A stretch of DNA of 64,000 nucleotides from an uncultured Rhodospirillales bacterium (GCA_903822185.1 CAIJOA010000011.1:620001-684000); one strand, 5' to 3'; positions 29,579-38,902 are shown, counted from the first letter of the stretch. Program-made: numbers and translations. The notes: a model not told the origin generated them from the sequence alone.

Positions 29579-31312
29579 TCAGCCGCCTCGGGCCGTCGTC
29601 GAAGCCGGCACGGCGCCGAGGCCTTGATCCAGTTTCACCTGGATACCCTTCACCTCGTCGGGCTCAGGCAGGAACTGCAACGCGCGCCGCCACTGATAGC
29701 GTGCTTCGGCGGTGCGGCCGATCCGCCAATAGGCATCGCCGAGATGATCGTTGATCGTCGGATCTTCGGGCAGCAATTCGATCGCACGTTCAAGGAATTC
29801 GGCGGCGTGCGAGAAATCGCCGGTGCGGTAATAGGCCCAGCCGAGACTATCGACGATATAACCGTCGTTCGGGCGCAGCTCGACCGCGCGCTTGATCATG
29901 CCCAACGCCTCGGTGAGATTCTCGCCCTTATCGATCCAGGAATAGCCGAGATAATTCAGTACCAGCGGCTGATCGGCCTGCAGCGCCAGCGCATGCTTCA
30001 GATCGGCCTCGGCGCGCGGCCATTGGTTCGACCGTTCCAGCGCGACGCCGCGGCTATAGAACAAACGCCAATCGCTGGCTTGCGGGTTGGGCGTGCGCGC
30101 GATCGCCGTGTCGTAGGCGGTAACGGCCTCGGCAAAACGCTTATGCCCGCGCAACACATCGCCGAGTTCGACCAGCGGCTCGGCCCGCGACGGACGCTCG
30201 GCCGCCATCGTCTTCAACTGCGCGGCGGCGTCGTTGGTCTTGTCGAGTGCGTCGAGTTCGAGCGCGGCGCGCAACTGCGCCATCCAATAATAAGGCGACT
30301 TCGAATCAATCGCGCGATAGAGCGCGAGCGCATCGGCCGGCCGTTCCTGGCTGTCGCGAATTTCGGCGATCAGCATCTGCGCCAGGGCAAAGTTCGGCGA
30401 GAGATCCAGCGCGAGCCGCGCATAGACCAGTGAGGCATCGACCGTCTCACGCTGATTGAGCAGCCCGGCAAGATCGAACAGCCCTTCCGCGGCGCCATCG
30501 GCGGGATTGGCGATGAGGCGCGCCGGAATGACGCCCTTGTCGATGCGGGCAATGCCCGCCGTCGCAACATCGGTCAGCGCATTCTCGGCAGCGCTGCGCG
30601 TATAAGCGCGGCGCGCGTCTTCGGCGCGGCCGTGGCGTTCGAAGAAATTTCCGGCCAGTTCGGCGACGCGCCAGGTCGGCGGCTGCGCGCCACCAATAAG
30701 CTTGGTGTAAGCCGCCGCGGCTTCGTCGATGTGATCGGTGAAATCCTGAATCAGCGCGGCATGAAGATCGCGCAGCGGCGCGAGGCCGGCATTGCCGCCG
30801 CCCATCGTGTCGAGCGCCTGCAGCGCCGGGCCCAACTGACCCCGCCCCGCCTGCGACCAAGCGAGCAGCAACGGCACCGAGAAACGTTGCGCGCCTTCGC
30901 GCGGCATCGCCTGCGCGTCCTTCGCCGCATCGTCGAACTTGCCGGCCTTCAGTTCCTGTTCCAGCAAGACCAGACCGGCGAGGCCGGAACGGCCGTCGAT
31001 CTCGGTAATGCGTTGCGCCAGCGGCACGGCTTCGGCGATGCGGCCGTCCGAGACGCGCAGCAGGAAAGTACGGCGGATCAGGTCGTAATTGCTGCTGTCG
31101 GCGCTGAGTGCGCGATCGAGAAAGCTGGCCGCATCGGCATAGTCATGCGCGACCTGGGCATGCTGTGCGGCGAGGTAACTGCCGAGCGCGCTGCGCGGCG
31201 GCGTGGCCGGACCGCCGCGGGTATCGGCGGTCGCACAGCCGCTGAGCAACATGAGCGCCGAACACACGGCCAGAAAGCGGCGATCGAGGCGCAGCATCGA
31301 GTTTGTTTCCAT
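29579..31312 (-). CDS. TPR-repeat lipoprotein
   Basis: A 577-residue protein with a lipoprotein signal (FLAVCSALMLLSGCATADTR, lipobox LLSGC), so it is expected to be anchored in the outer or inner membrane facing the periplasm. Tetratricopeptide repeats run through most of the rest, clearest near the C-terminus: LVLNYLGYSWIDKGENLTEA, YIVDSLGWAYYRTGDFSHAA and TINDHLGDAYWRIGRTAEAR. Proteins of this layout next to ispE are common in alphaproteobacteria and are likely assembly or scaffold factors. The exact role is unknown. It may start 15 bases later at a second Met. Confidence 0.88.
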   Translation of the reverse strand: METNSMLRLDRRFLAVCSALMLLSGCATADTRGGPATPPRSALGSYLAAQHAQVAHDYADAASFLDRALSADSSNYDLIRRTFLLRVSDGRIAEAVPLAQRITEIDGRSGLAGLVLLEQELKAGKFDDAAKDAQAMPREGAQRFSVPLLLAWSQAGRGQLGPALQALDTMGGGNAGLAPLRDLHAALIQDFTDHIDEAAAAYTKLIGGAQPPTWRVAELAGNFFERHGRAEDARRAYTRSAAENALTDVATAGIARIDKGVIPARLIANPADGAAEGLFDLAGLLNQRETVDASLVYARLALDLSPNFALAQMLIAEIRDSQERPADALALYRAIDSKSPYYWMAQLRAALELDALDKTNDAAAQLKTMAAERPSRAEPLVELGDVLRGHKRFAEAVTAYDTAIARTPNPQASDWRLFYSRGVALERSNQWPRAEADLKHALALQADQPLVLNYLGYSWIDKGENLTEALGMIKRAVELRPNDGYIVDSLGWAYYRTGDFSHAAEFLERAIELLPEDPTINDHLGDAYWRIGRTAEARYQWRRALQFLPEPDEVKGIQVKLDQGLGAVPASTTARGG

Positions 31313-31359
31313 CCACTCAGTCTAGGCAGAAATAGCGGGGATTACACTAGGTCTGGGGC

Positions 31360-32982
31360 TCACATATTCGGGTAATTGGGCCCGCCGCCGCCTTCAGGAA
31401 CCACCCAATTGATATTCTGGGTAGGGTCTTTGATGTCGCAGGTTTTGCAGTGGACGCAATTCTGCGCGTTGATCTGCAGCCGGGGATTGTCGCCCGCCGC
31501 GTCTTTGACGATTTCATAGACGCCCGCCGGGCAGTAACGCTGCTCGGGCGAATCATAAATCGCCCAATTGATGTCGATGGCCTTCGACGGGTCGCGCAAT
31601 TGGAGATGCGCCGGCTGGTTCTCTTCGTGATTGGTGTTCGAGATGAAGACCGAGGAGAGCCGGTCGAAGCTGACCACGCCATCGGGCTTGGGGTAGGCGA
31701 TCGGCGTCGCCTCGGCGGCCTTCTTCAAGTGTAGATGGTCGGCGCTATGGCGAAGCGTCCAGGGTTCCTTGCCGCGCAGTATATATGTGTCGAGCGCGGC
31801 ATGAGCGAGACCCGGCCACATCCCCATGCGGAAGGCCGGACGGATGTTGCGGACGGCGTTGAGTTCGGACCAGACCCAGCTCGACGACAAGGCCGCGTGA
31901 TAGTCCGCCGCGACGTCGCCGCCCAGCCGGCGGAAGATCGTCTCGGCTGCGACCATGCCCGACTTCATCGCGGTGTGGCTGCCCTTGATCTTCGGGACGT
32001 TGAGGAAGCCGGCGGCGCAGCCGATCAGCAACCCGCCCGGAAACGACAGACGCGGGATCGCCTGCAACCCACCCTCGTTGATCGCCCGCGCGCCGTACGC
32101 GACGCGGCGGCCGCCGACGAAGGTCGGGCGGATCGAGGGATGGGTCTTGAAGCGCTGGAACTCTTCGAACGGGCTGAGGAACGGATTGGCGTAATCGAGG
32201 CCGATGACGAAACCGACCGCGACCTGATTGTTCTCGAGGTGATAGAGGAACGAGCCGCCATAGGTCTGGCCGTCCAGCGGCCAGCCGATCGTATGGACGA
32301 CATGACCGGGCTTATGTTGGGCTGGATCGATCTCCCACAATTCCTTGATGCCGATGCCGTAGGTCTGGGGTCCGCTTTCCGCGCGGAGGCTGAACTGCTG
32401 CTCCAGTTGCTTGGTCAGCGACCCGCGGCAGCCTTCGCCGAACAGCGTCTCCTTGGCGATCAGCTCGACGCCTTCCTGGAAATGCGCGGTCGGCTGCCCG
32501 TCCTTGCCGACGCCCTGCGGTCCGGTCGCGACGCCGCGCACGCGACCGTTCTCGTCATACAGCACCTCGGCCCCAGCGAAGCCCGGATAGATCTCGACGC
32601 CCAACGCCTCGGCCTCGGTCGCCATCCAGCGGCAGAGATTGGCGAGGCTGATGATGTAGTTGCCCTCGTTGTGCATCTGCGGCGGGGTCGGCAGTTGAAA
32701 CGAGCGGTTGCGGGTCAGCAATAAGAAGGTGTCGTGGATCGCCGGCGTGTTGAGCGGTGCGCCGCGTTCCTTCCAGTCGGGGATCAGTTCATCGAGCGCC
32801 CGCGTCTCGAACACCGCCCCCGAAAGTATATGCGCCCCGACCTCGGAGCCTTTTTCGATGATGCAGACCGACAGCTCGGTGTCGTTTTCGGCGGCGAGTT
32901 GCTTCAGGCGAATGGCCGCGGCGAGACCCGACGGGCCCGCACCGACAATGACCACGTCATATTCCATCCGCTCGCGTTCCAT
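31360..32982 (-). CDS. Electron-transfer flavoprotein:ubiquinone oxidoreductase
   Basis: Membrane-associated FAD/[4Fe-4S] enzyme that passes electrons from ETF, and so from fatty-acid and amino-acid dehydrogenases, to ubiquinone. The 540-residue form starts [20 protein letters not shown] with the FAD-binding [14 protein letters not shown]. The central [20 protein letters not shown] and GYMNVP-like [15 protein letters not shown] follow. A C-terminal ferredoxin-like cluster domain with [20 protein letters not shown] ends it. The ORF track extends to 33681; that 233-residue extension reads antisense through the glycosylase gene and a repeat, so I reject it. The ATG at 32982 has AAAGG 7 bases upstream; the one at 32997 is the alternative. 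Confidence 0.95.
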   Translation of the reverse strand: MERERMEYDVVIVGAGPSGLAAAIRLKQLAAENDTELSVCIIEKGSEVGAHILSGAVFETRALDELIPDWKERGAPLNTPAIHDTFLLLTRNRSFQLPTPPQMHNEGNYIISLANLCRWMATEAEALGVEIYPGFAGAEVLYDENGRVRGVATGPQGVGKDGQPTAHFQEGVELIAKETLFGEGCRGSLTKQLEQQFSLRAESGPQTYGIGIKELWEIDPAQHKPGHVVHTIGWPLDGQTYGGSFLYHLENNQVAVGFVIGLDYANPFLSPFEEFQRFKTHPSIRPTFVGGRRVAYGARAINEGGLQAIPRLSFPGGLLIGCAAGFLNVPKIKGSHTAMKSGMVAAETIFRRLGGDVAADYHAALSSSWVWSELNAVRNIRPAFRMGMWPGLAHAALDTYILRGKEPWTLRHSADHLHLKKAAEATPIAYPKPDGVVSFDRLSSVFISNTNHEENQPAHLQLRDPSKAIDINWAIYDSPEQRYCPAGVYEIVKDAAGDNPRLQINAQNCVHCKTCDIKDPTQNINWVVPEGGGGPNYPNM

Positions 32983-33050
32983 ACCCTCGCCTTTCATGCC
33001 CCCACGTCCTCGGGGGCCGCCACTATAGAAAAAGCACCGGCCCGATCTAC

Positions 33051-33163
33051 TCCCTCGCCCCTTGGAGGAGAGGGTTGGGGTGAGGGGGAACCACCCGCAC
33101 GATCGTGCCGCTAGCCCCCTCACCCGTCGCTTCGCCCCGACCTCTCCCCAACGGGAGAGGTAG
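33051..33163. repeat. Dispersed REP-like element (CCCCTCACCC/CTCTCCCC type)
   Basis: AGAGGGTTGGGGTGAGGGGG faces AGCCCCCTCACCC and CCTCTCCCCAACGGGAGAGG in inverted orientation. Similar elements occur at 38.9, 39.9, 42.6 and 48.4 kb. It fills the divergent gap between the ETF oxidoreductase gene and the uracil-DNA glycosylase gene. Confidence 0.8.
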
Positions 33164-33207
33164 GTAAGAGCCTTAGCGCCGGCCTCATGGGGTGCTAGGC
33201 TTGGGCC

Positions 33208-34029
33208 ATGGTGCCGAACCAGGAAATCGCCGAACTGCTGCGCTGGTACGTCGCGATGGGCATCGATGAGGCCATCGGCGACACGCCGCAGGATCGGTTT
33301 GCCGCCCCGCCGCCGCGTCCGGCGGCAGAAGCCGCCGCGGCCGTTGCCGTTGCCGCTCCCGACGCGCCCCCCAGACCCACGATGGCAGCGCCGATCCCGG
33401 CCGCCGTCCTGCCGATCAGTAATAATGTCGCCAGCGCCCGCCGCCTGGCCGAGGAAGCCACCACCCTCGAAGAGCTGGAAGCGATCGTCGCCGCATTTGA
33501 CGGCTGCGCCCTGCGCCGGACAGCAACCAACTCCGTCTTTGCCGACGGGACGCCGCATGCACCGGTGCTGATAATCGGCGAAGCACCCGGCGCGGACGAG
33601 GACCGGGTCGGTAAACCCTTCGTCGGACGCAGCGGTCAGTTGCTGGACCGGATGCTGGCAGCCATCGGGCTCGACCGCCAACGCGACACCTACATCACCA
33701 ACATCCTGTTCTGGCGTCCGCCCGGCAATCGCAAGCCGACCGACGATGAAGTCGCTGCATGCTTGCCGTTCGTGATGCGCATCATCGCGTTGAGCAAGCC
33801 GCGCTTCGTCGTTTTATGCGGCGGCACAGCAACGTCGGCTGTGCTTGGACGTCATGAAGGAATTACGAAACTGCGTGGACGATGGTTCGATCTCGCCGTC
33901 CCGGGCCTCGACCAGCCGATTCCGGTTTTGACTACATATCATCCCTCCTTTTTGTTGCGGACCCCCGGCCGTAAAAGTGAATCTTGGCGTGATTTCCTAG
34001 AAATACAGTCAAAACTGCTTTCTAAATAG
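33208..34029 (+). CDS. Uracil-DNA glycosylase, family-4-like
   Basis: Base-excision repair enzyme that removes uracil from DNA. The 273-residue protein has an Ala/Pro-rich N-terminal tail of about 75 residues before the catalytic domain. The domain has motif [21 protein letters not shown] (about 124-143), the [17 protein letters not shown] segment, and TYHPSFLLR near the end. In classical family-4 enzymes a CxxC pair plus two later Cys hold a 4Fe-4S cluster. Here the first position of the pair is Phe (FDGCAL), and only three Cys are seen in the domain. It is divergent from the ETF oxidoreductase gene. Confidence 0.88.
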   Translation: MVPNQEIAELLRWYVAMGIDEAIGDTPQDRFAAPPPRPAAEAAAAVAVAAPDAPPRPTMAAPIPAAVLPISNNVASARRLAEEATTLEELEAIVAAFDGCALRRTATNSVFADGTPHAPVLIIGEAPGADEDRVGKPFVGRSGQLLDRMLAAIGLDRQRDTYITNILFWRPPGNRKPTDDEVAACLPFVMRIIALSKPRFVVLCGGTATSAVLGRHEGITKLRGRWFDLAVPGLDQPIPVLTTYHPSFLLRTPGRKSESWRDFLEIQSKLLSK

Positions 34030-34064
34030 AAAAAATGAAGTAATAAAATCTCATCTCTATTAGA

Positions 34065-34084
34065 ACGTTAAACGTGTTTAACGT
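34065..34084. promoter_or_regulatory. 20-base palindrome upstream of the lytic transglycosylase gene
   Basis: ACGTTAAAC-GT-GTTTAACGT is a 9-bp perfect inverted repeat with a 2-base centre, in an unusually AT-rich 107-base gap between the glycosylase stop and the transglycosylase start. Size and symmetry suit a dimeric regulator. It resembles but does not match the CtrA box (TTAA-N6-TTAA here rather than N7). The regulator is unknown. Confidence 0.5.
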
Positions 34085-34136
34085 CCGAACATTTTTATCT
34101 TGCCAAGCCGGCCGGAGTTAGTTATCCCCGTTACCC

Positions 34137-36026
34137 ATGAACACGGGGGGACATCCTTCTGCCATGCGCAAGACTTTAAAAAGTCTGTGCTTTATTCTGA
34201 GCTGCAGCGCGGTGATGCACGTATCATCGCAAGCGGCCGCGCAAGATGTCCGTACTGCTGCCCTCACGCCGGGCAATGAAGTTCTCCGCGAAGCGCCGCT
34301 TCCCGCCGTCCTCGCTCAAGACGATCTCAACCGCTATCGCCGCATCTTTGCGTTGCAGCAAGCCGATCGCTGGGCCGATGCCGATCGCGAGATCGCCGGC
34401 CTTCACGACAAGCTGCTGGTCGGCGCCGTGCTGGCCCAGCGCTATCAGGACAGCGGTTATCACCCGAGCTATGCCGAGCTGGTCCAGTGGATGCAGCGTT
34501 ACGGCGACCAGCCGGATGCCCAGACGATCTTCGCCGCGGCCCTCAAGCTGCGTCCCGATGGCGCGGCCCAGCCGCCGGCCCCGATCGGCATCGCCACCAC
34601 CGCCGCCAAAAGCGACAGCGATTTCGAGCCGCGCCCGACCGCCGGTAATTTCGGCGGCCGCGAGATGCGCGTCCTCGTCCCGGCCGAAGAGCGCCAGGCC
34701 AACGCCCTGCGCCAACAAATCCGCGACCTGGCCGGCACCGATCCGCGCAAGGCCGAGCTGCTGCTCGCCGGCAAAGACGCCAAGGCACTGATCGACGACC
34801 AGACCCGCGACCAACTGCGCTCGACCATCGCCGAAGGCTACCTCGCCCGCGGCAAGGCGCAGGAAGCGCTGACCATGAGCGCCTCGACCGAAACGGCGGC
34901 CTATGCTCCGGTCGCGAATTGGAATGCCGGCCTCGCGGCTTGGCGTCTCGACCGGATGGACGAAGCGCGCGGTCATTTCCAGGCGCTGGCCCGTAGCCCC
35001 GATCAGTCACCCTGGGTCAAAGCCGCCGCCGCTTTCTGGGCCGCCCGCGTCGAGCTGCGCGCCCGCCGCCCCGAGAATTATTCCTTCTGGCTGCGGACCG
35101 CTGCCGAGAACCCGCGCACTTTCTATGGCCTGCTCGCCCGCCGCCTGTTGGGCGTCGATCAAAGCGTCAATGCCGATCCGGACCCGTTCACCCAGTTCGA
35201 TGCGCAGCTTCTGGTCGGCGTCGATGCCGGCAAGCGGGCGCTGGCTTTGATCGCAATCAATCAGCCGAACCTCGCCGCCGAACAGATTCAGCAACTGGCG
35301 CTGAGCAGCTCGCCGGCGCTGTTGCAGTCGCTGAGCTCGCTCGCCGACAAAGCCAACCTGCCGGACGTCAGCGTCCAGATCGCCGGCCTGCTCGGCAACG
35401 GCAACGGCAAGAGCAGCCAGGAAGCCTCGATCTATCCGGTGCCGCGTTGGGAACCGCGCGGCGGCTTCACCGTCGATCGCGCCCTTCTTTATGCGCTGAT
35501 GCGGCAGGAGTCGGGTTTCGCGCCGAACGCGCGCAATCATTCCGGCGCCGCCGGGCTGATGCAGTTGATGCCCGCGACTGCCCGGTCGATGGCGGCACGC
35601 ACCGGCGAACCGCTGGCCAAAGGCCGCAAGAACACCGGCAATGCGCTGAGCGATCCCGGCTACAATCTGATGCTGGCGCAGGAATATGTTCGGATGCTGC
35701 TGCAGGACGGCAACATCAAGAACAACCTGATCCTCTTCGCCGCCGCCTATAACCGTGGTCCCGCCGGTGTCGCCAAATGGCAGAACGACCGGCCCGAATA
35801 TGCGAAAGATCCGCTGCTGTTCCTCGAAAGCATTCCGTCGCAGCAATCGCGCGTCTTCGTTCTGCGCGTGATGACGAACTATTGGGGCTATCGCCAGCGC
35901 CTGTCGCAGCCGACCCCCGATCTCGACGCGCTTGCCGCCGGCAAATGGCCGACCTATACCGCCTTCGACGGCACCGCTGTCGCCAAAGCCGGCGCCGAAA
36001 AGGCGAACCGGCATGCCCAGAATTGA
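34137..36026 (+). CDS. Soluble lytic murein transglycosylase
   Basis: Periplasmic enzyme that cleaves peptidoglycan between MurNAc and GlcNAc. The 629-residue protein has a signal peptide (MRKTLKSLCFILSCSAVMHV region, cleaved near SQAAA-QD) and a long alpha-helical superhelix (about 50-430). The C-terminal SLT domain has ALLYALMRQESGFAPNARNH with the catalytic Glu, HSGAAGLMQLMPATARSMAA and LILFAAAYNRGPAGVAKW. Start could be the Met at 34137 or the Met at 34164, nearer the signal peptide; neither has a strong Shine-Dalgarno. moaB starts inside its last codons. Confidence 0.93.
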   Translation: MNTGGHPSAMRKTLKSLCFILSCSAVMHVSSQAAAQDVRTAALTPGNEVLREAPLPAVLAQDDLNRYRRIFALQQADRWADADREIAGLHDKLLVGAVLAQRYQDSGYHPSYAELVQWMQRYGDQPDAQTIFAAALKLRPDGAAQPPAPIGIATTAAKSDSDFEPRPTAGNFGGREMRVLVPAEERQANALRQQIRDLAGTDPRKAELLLAGKDAKALIDDQTRDQLRSTIAEGYLARGKAQEALTMSASTETAAYAPVANWNAGLAAWRLDRMDEARGHFQALARSPDQSPWVKAAAAFWAARVELRARRPENYSFWLRTAAENPRTFYGLLARRLLGVDQSVNADPDPFTQFDAQLLVGVDAGKRALALIAINQPNLAAEQIQQLALSSSPALLQSLSSLADKANLPDVSVQIAGLLGNGNGKSSQEASIYPVPRWEPRGGFTVDRALLYALMRQESGFAPNARNHSGAAGLMQLMPATARSMAARTGEPLAKGRKNTGNALSDPGYNLMLAQEYVRMLLQDGNIKNNLILFAAAYNRGPAGVAKWQNDRPEYAKDPLLFLESIPSQQSRVFVLRVMTNYWGYRQRLSQPTPDLDALAAGKWPTYTAFDGTAVAKAGAEKANRHAQN

Positions 36027-36552
36027 CGAAACCCGACCCTTCCTCGCCGTCAACATCGCAGTCCTGACCGTTTCGGACACGCGGACCGAGGCCGACGACA
36101 AGTCGGGCCAATCTCTCATCGATATGATCACCCGCGACGGCCACAAGGTCGCGACGCGCAAGATCGTCCAGGACGACAAGGACGCGATCGTCGCGCAACT
36201 GAAAGCCTGGATCGCCGATCCTTCCGTCGATGTCGTGATCTCGACCGGCGGCACCGGCGTCACCGGCCGGGACGTCACGCCCGAAGCTTTCCACGAAGTC
36301 TATGAGAAAGAGATCAGCGGCTTCGGCGAGCTGTTTCGCTTTCTGTCTTATCAGAAGGTCGGCACCTCGACGATCCAGAGCCGTGCCACCTCCGGCGTCG
36401 CCGGCGGCACTTATCTCTTCGCCCTGCCCGGCTCCCCCAGCGCCTGCCGCGACGGCTGGGACGACATCATCAAACACCAGCTCGACAACCGGCATCGCCC
36501 CTGCAACCTGGTGGAGCTGATGCCGCGACTGCAGGAACATCTGAAGGGCTGA
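36013..36552 (+). CDS. moaB: Molybdenum cofactor biosynthesis protein B
   Basis: MogA/MoaB-family protein that acts on molybdopterin before metal insertion. The 179-residue form starts MPRIDETRPFLAVNIAVLTV and contains LTVSDTRTEADDKSGQ, the conserved VVISTGGTGVTGRDVTPEAF loop and FALPGSPSACRDGWDDII. The ORF track begins 81 bases upstream; the ATG at 36013 has AAAGG 9 bases before it and gives the family length. It overlaps the end of the transglycosylase gene by 14 bases. Other Mo-cofactor genes are not in the window. Confidence 0.94.
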   Translation: MPRIDETRPFLAVNIAVLTVSDTRTEADDKSGQSLIDMITRDGHKVATRKIVQDDKDAIVAQLKAWIADPSVDVVISTGGTGVTGRDVTPEAFHEVYEKEISGFGELFRFLSYQKVGTSTIQSRATSGVAGGTYLFALPGSPSACRDGWDDIIKHQLDNRHRPCNLVELMPRLQEHLKG

Positions 36553-36559
36553 CGCGTCC

Positions 36560-36910
36560 TTACGACTCATCCAATGTGGCGTCGATGGCCGTAACGGCTT
36601 CCTTCAACGGCGGCAAATGGACTTCGACGACATTCCAGATCACGGCATCCGAAAGCCGATGATATTCGTGCCGCAACATATTTCCGATGCCCATGATCTG
36701 AAGCCACGGGATTTGCGGCTGTGTTTTTTGAATGTCAGCAGGAATACGCCGTGCTGCCTCGGAGATGATTTCGATACCACGCTGGATGCCGTGACGTAAA
36801 AGCCAGTCGCCGGCATAATCGCTAAGGGTTTTTCCGCGGGTCGCGTTTTCGATTCCGTCGATGGCTTCGAGAATCGCCCTTAACGCGGGACGCACGAGCC
36901 TTTCGGTCAA
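36560..36910 (-). CDS. HepT-like (DUF86) toxin with altered RX4HXY motif
   Basis: HepT family proteins are HEPN RNases that pair with MntA nucleotidyltransferases; the partner adenylylates the Tyr of RX4HXY to neutralise the toxin. The 116-residue protein has the DUF86 helices (LRAILEAIDGIENATRGKTL, HGIQRGIEIISEAARRIPAD). The motif region reads GIGNMLRHEYHRL: His and Tyr are kept, but the Arg expected at the first position is Gly (codon GGA). It overlaps the mntA-like gene by 4 bases and follows it. It may have weakened or lost RNase activity. Confidence 0.85.
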   Translation of the reverse strand: MTERLVRPALRAILEAIDGIENATRGKTLSDYAGDWLLRHGIQRGIEIISEAARRIPADIQKTQPQIPWLQIMGIGNMLRHEYHRLSDAVIWNVVEVHLPPLKEAVTAIDATLDES

Positions 36911-37203
36911 AAGATCTGTTCCGCTGACGCTTCGATCCGGTCGCGCAGGAACGGGTCAAGGCTGTCCCGCGTCGTCACATCGACGATTACGCCGAGCCGC
37001 CCTTCGAGGAGCAGCTTTATTCCGCTGAGCTCTATCAGCGAAAAGCGGCTCTTTTGATCGTATTCGACAAAGAGATCGAGATCGCTCGCCTCGGTCGCAT
37101 CCTCGCGAACCGTCGAGCCGAACAAAAAAAGAGCTGTCGCGCCGAACGCTTTCACCGCTTCGGTTTCACGCCGTAGCGCCGTGATGGCATCATCGCGCTT
37201 CAT
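36907..37203 (-). CDS. MntA-like minimal nucleotidyltransferase (antitoxin)
   Basis: A 98-residue protein of the MNT nucleotidyltransferase family. LFLFGSTVREDATEASDLDL contains the complete GSx10DxD active-site motif at about residues 29-43, so it should be able to bind Mg-ATP and transfer AMP. With the downstream HepT-like gene it forms a two-gene type VII toxin-antitoxin unit, ATGA-overlapped. In known pairs MntA inactivates HepT by adding AMP to its conserved Tyr, which is present here. Confidence 0.88.
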   Translation of the reverse strand: MKRDDAITALRRETEAVKAFGATALFLFGSTVREDATEASDLDLFVEYDQKSRFSLIELSGIKLLLEGRLGVIVDVTTRDSLDPFLRDRIEASAEQIF

Positions 37204-37245
37204 GCCCTCAATTGTACCGACATCCTAAAATTTGACTAGCGGCCA

Positions 37246-37704
37246 TTACGCGTGGCGCTTTCCAATCCTCGGCACATCTTCCATCGCCAGCAATTCGATC
37301 TTCAGCAGCGCCAGCGGCAAGCGCGCCAGCGTGTCGTCGAGCATGTCTTCGCGCGACCAGCGTACGCGCTGGAACATACCCGAGGGGAAACGGCGGCGGC
37401 GGCCCAGCCCGACCAGCCAGTAGCCGCCATCCTCGTTCGGCCCCAAAACGACGTCCTGCGTCGCGACGGCGCGCAACGCCTCGCGCAACGTATCCAGAGC
37501 AACATCCGTCATCGCGGCAGTAACGATCACCGCTGGCCCGGGCGGCAGATTTCGGAAAATGCGGGCAAGTGCCGTGGCGGGATGGCCGGCGCCGGCCCCG
37601 CGCCTTGGCGTGGTGATCCGGCCAAGCCGGCCCACGACAAGCTTTAGCGCCCTACCATTAGTAGGCGTCGAAGAACTCGGCAGTACGATTAGGTGGGGAG
37701 CCAT
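37246..37704 (-). pseudogene. Truncated, degenerate DUF2064 (TIGR04282-like) glycosyltransferase
   Basis: The C-terminal part (LPPGPAVIV, DVVLGPNEDGGYWLVGLGRR, VRWSREDMLDDTLARLPLAL) resembles the DUF2064 glycosyltransferase family. That family is about 200 residues and should read IVGSDIPGI after PPGP. Here it reads IVTAAMTDV, so the metal-binding Asp motif is gone. From the probable start MAPHLIVLPSSS at 37704 the protein is only 152 residues, and about 60 residues of the usual N-terminal domain are missing. The frame remains open, so a divergent functional gene cannot be excluded. It is divergent from the radical SAM gene. Confidence 0.55.
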
Positions 37705-37801
37705 TCGGGACATCGCGATGTTAACTATAAACCAGGGGACAAAAGGCCCCAAACGCTGCGTTGTTCTTGATTTGTTCCAAAGACGAGCGGATATTGGCGT
37801 C

Positions 37802-38896
37802 ATGGACGATGTACTTCATGCCCTGCCCCTCAAAGGCCGCGGTGCCGTCAGTAACGCCGTCGGCCGGTTCGAGCCCGAAACGCGCTTCGCCACAGACGAC
37901 GGCTGGAGCATCGGCGACGAAGAAGCGCCACCGCTCGATACGCGCTATCAGCGCGACACCGCCAAGACCGTCATCGCCCGCAACGATTCACCCGACATTC
38001 CTTTCGACCGCTCGATCAATCCCTATCGGGGCTGCGAGCATGGCTGCATCTATTGCTTCGCCCGGCCGACCCACGCCTATCTCGGCCTCTCTGCCGGGCT
38101 CGATTTCGAGAGCCGCATCTTCGTCAAAGAGGACGCGCCCGAAGTCCTGCGCGCGGAATTGTCGAAGCCGACCTATCGCGCCAAGCCGATCAAGCCGATC
38201 GCCCTCGGCGTCAATACGGACGCCTATCAGCCGATCGACCGAAAGACCGAACTGACGCGCCGCATTCTCTTGGTGCTGCAGGAATTCCGGCATCCGGTGA
38301 CGGTCATCACCAAGTCGGCGCTGGTGCAGCGCGACATCGACATCCTCGCCGCGATGGCGCGCGATCATCTCGCCAGCGCCGCCGTGTCGATCACGACGCT
38401 CGACCGTTCGCTGGCGCGCACGATGGAGCCGCGCGCGGCGACGCCGGAACGCCGTCTCGAAACCATCGGCGCGCTCGCCGCCGCCGGCATCCCGACCTCG
38501 GTCATGGCCGCGCCCATGATCCCGGCGCTCAACGATCCCGAACTCGATCATATTCTCGAAGCGGCGCATGCGCGCGGCGCGGATGCAGCGGGCTATACGA
38601 TGATCCGTCTGCCGCTCGAACTGGCGAGCCTGTTCGAGGAATGGCTGCAGAATCATTTCCCCGACCGCGCCCGGCATGTGATGTCGCTGATCCATCAGAG
38701 CCGCGGCGGCAAAGCCTATCAATCCGAATTCGGCACCCGCATGCACGGCACCGGTCCTTATGCCGAGATCCTGCGCGTGCGCTTCGAAGCCGCCTGCCAC
38801 CGCCTCGGCCTCAACCGCCGCCGTGAGCATTACCGCATGGACTGCTCGCAATTCCGCGTCCCGGCGAAAGCGAGCGCGCAGCTGAGTTTGTTCTAA
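37802..38896 (+). CDS. PA0069-family radical SAM protein
   Basis: A 364-residue radical SAM enzyme of the SplB-like/PA0069 family; the reaction is not known. The cluster motif CEHGCIYC (CxxxCxxC) lies near residue 78 in NPYRGCEHGCIYCFARPTHA, followed by LDFESRIFVKEDAPEVLRAE and ALGVNTDAYQPIDRKTELTR. The ORF track starts at 37559, but the first 81 residues would overlap the divergent gene; MDDVLHALPLKGRGA at 37802 fits the family start. It is followed by a palindromic repeat. Confidence 0.88.
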   Translation: MDDVLHALPLKGRGAVSNAVGRFEPETRFATDDGWSIGDEEAPPLDTRYQRDTAKTVIARNDSPDIPFDRSINPYRGCEHGCIYCFARPTHAYLGLSAGLDFESRIFVKEDAPEVLRAELSKPTYRAKPIKPIALGVNTDAYQPIDRKTELTRRILLVLQEFRHPVTVITKSALVQRDIDILAAMARDHLASAAVSITTLDRSLARTMEPRAATPERRLETIGALAAAGIPTSVMAAPMIPALNDPELDHILEAAHARGADAAGYTMIRLPLELASLFEEWLQNHFPDRARHVMSLIHQSRGGKAYQSEFGTRMHGTGPYAEILRVRFEAACHRLGLNRRREHYRMDCSQFRVPAKASAQLSLF

Positions 38897-38902
38897 AATA
38901 AC

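Noticed and set aside
32983-33681. 233-residue N-terminal extension of the ETF oxidoreductase ORF
   Set aside because: It reads through a palindromic repeat and antisense to the uracil-DNA glycosylase; the FAD motif of the real start lies at 32982 with a Shine-Dalgarno.
34065-34084. CtrA box
   Set aside because: The half-sites TTAA/TTAA are separated by 6 bases rather than 7 and the site is a perfect palindrome, which CtrA boxes are not.
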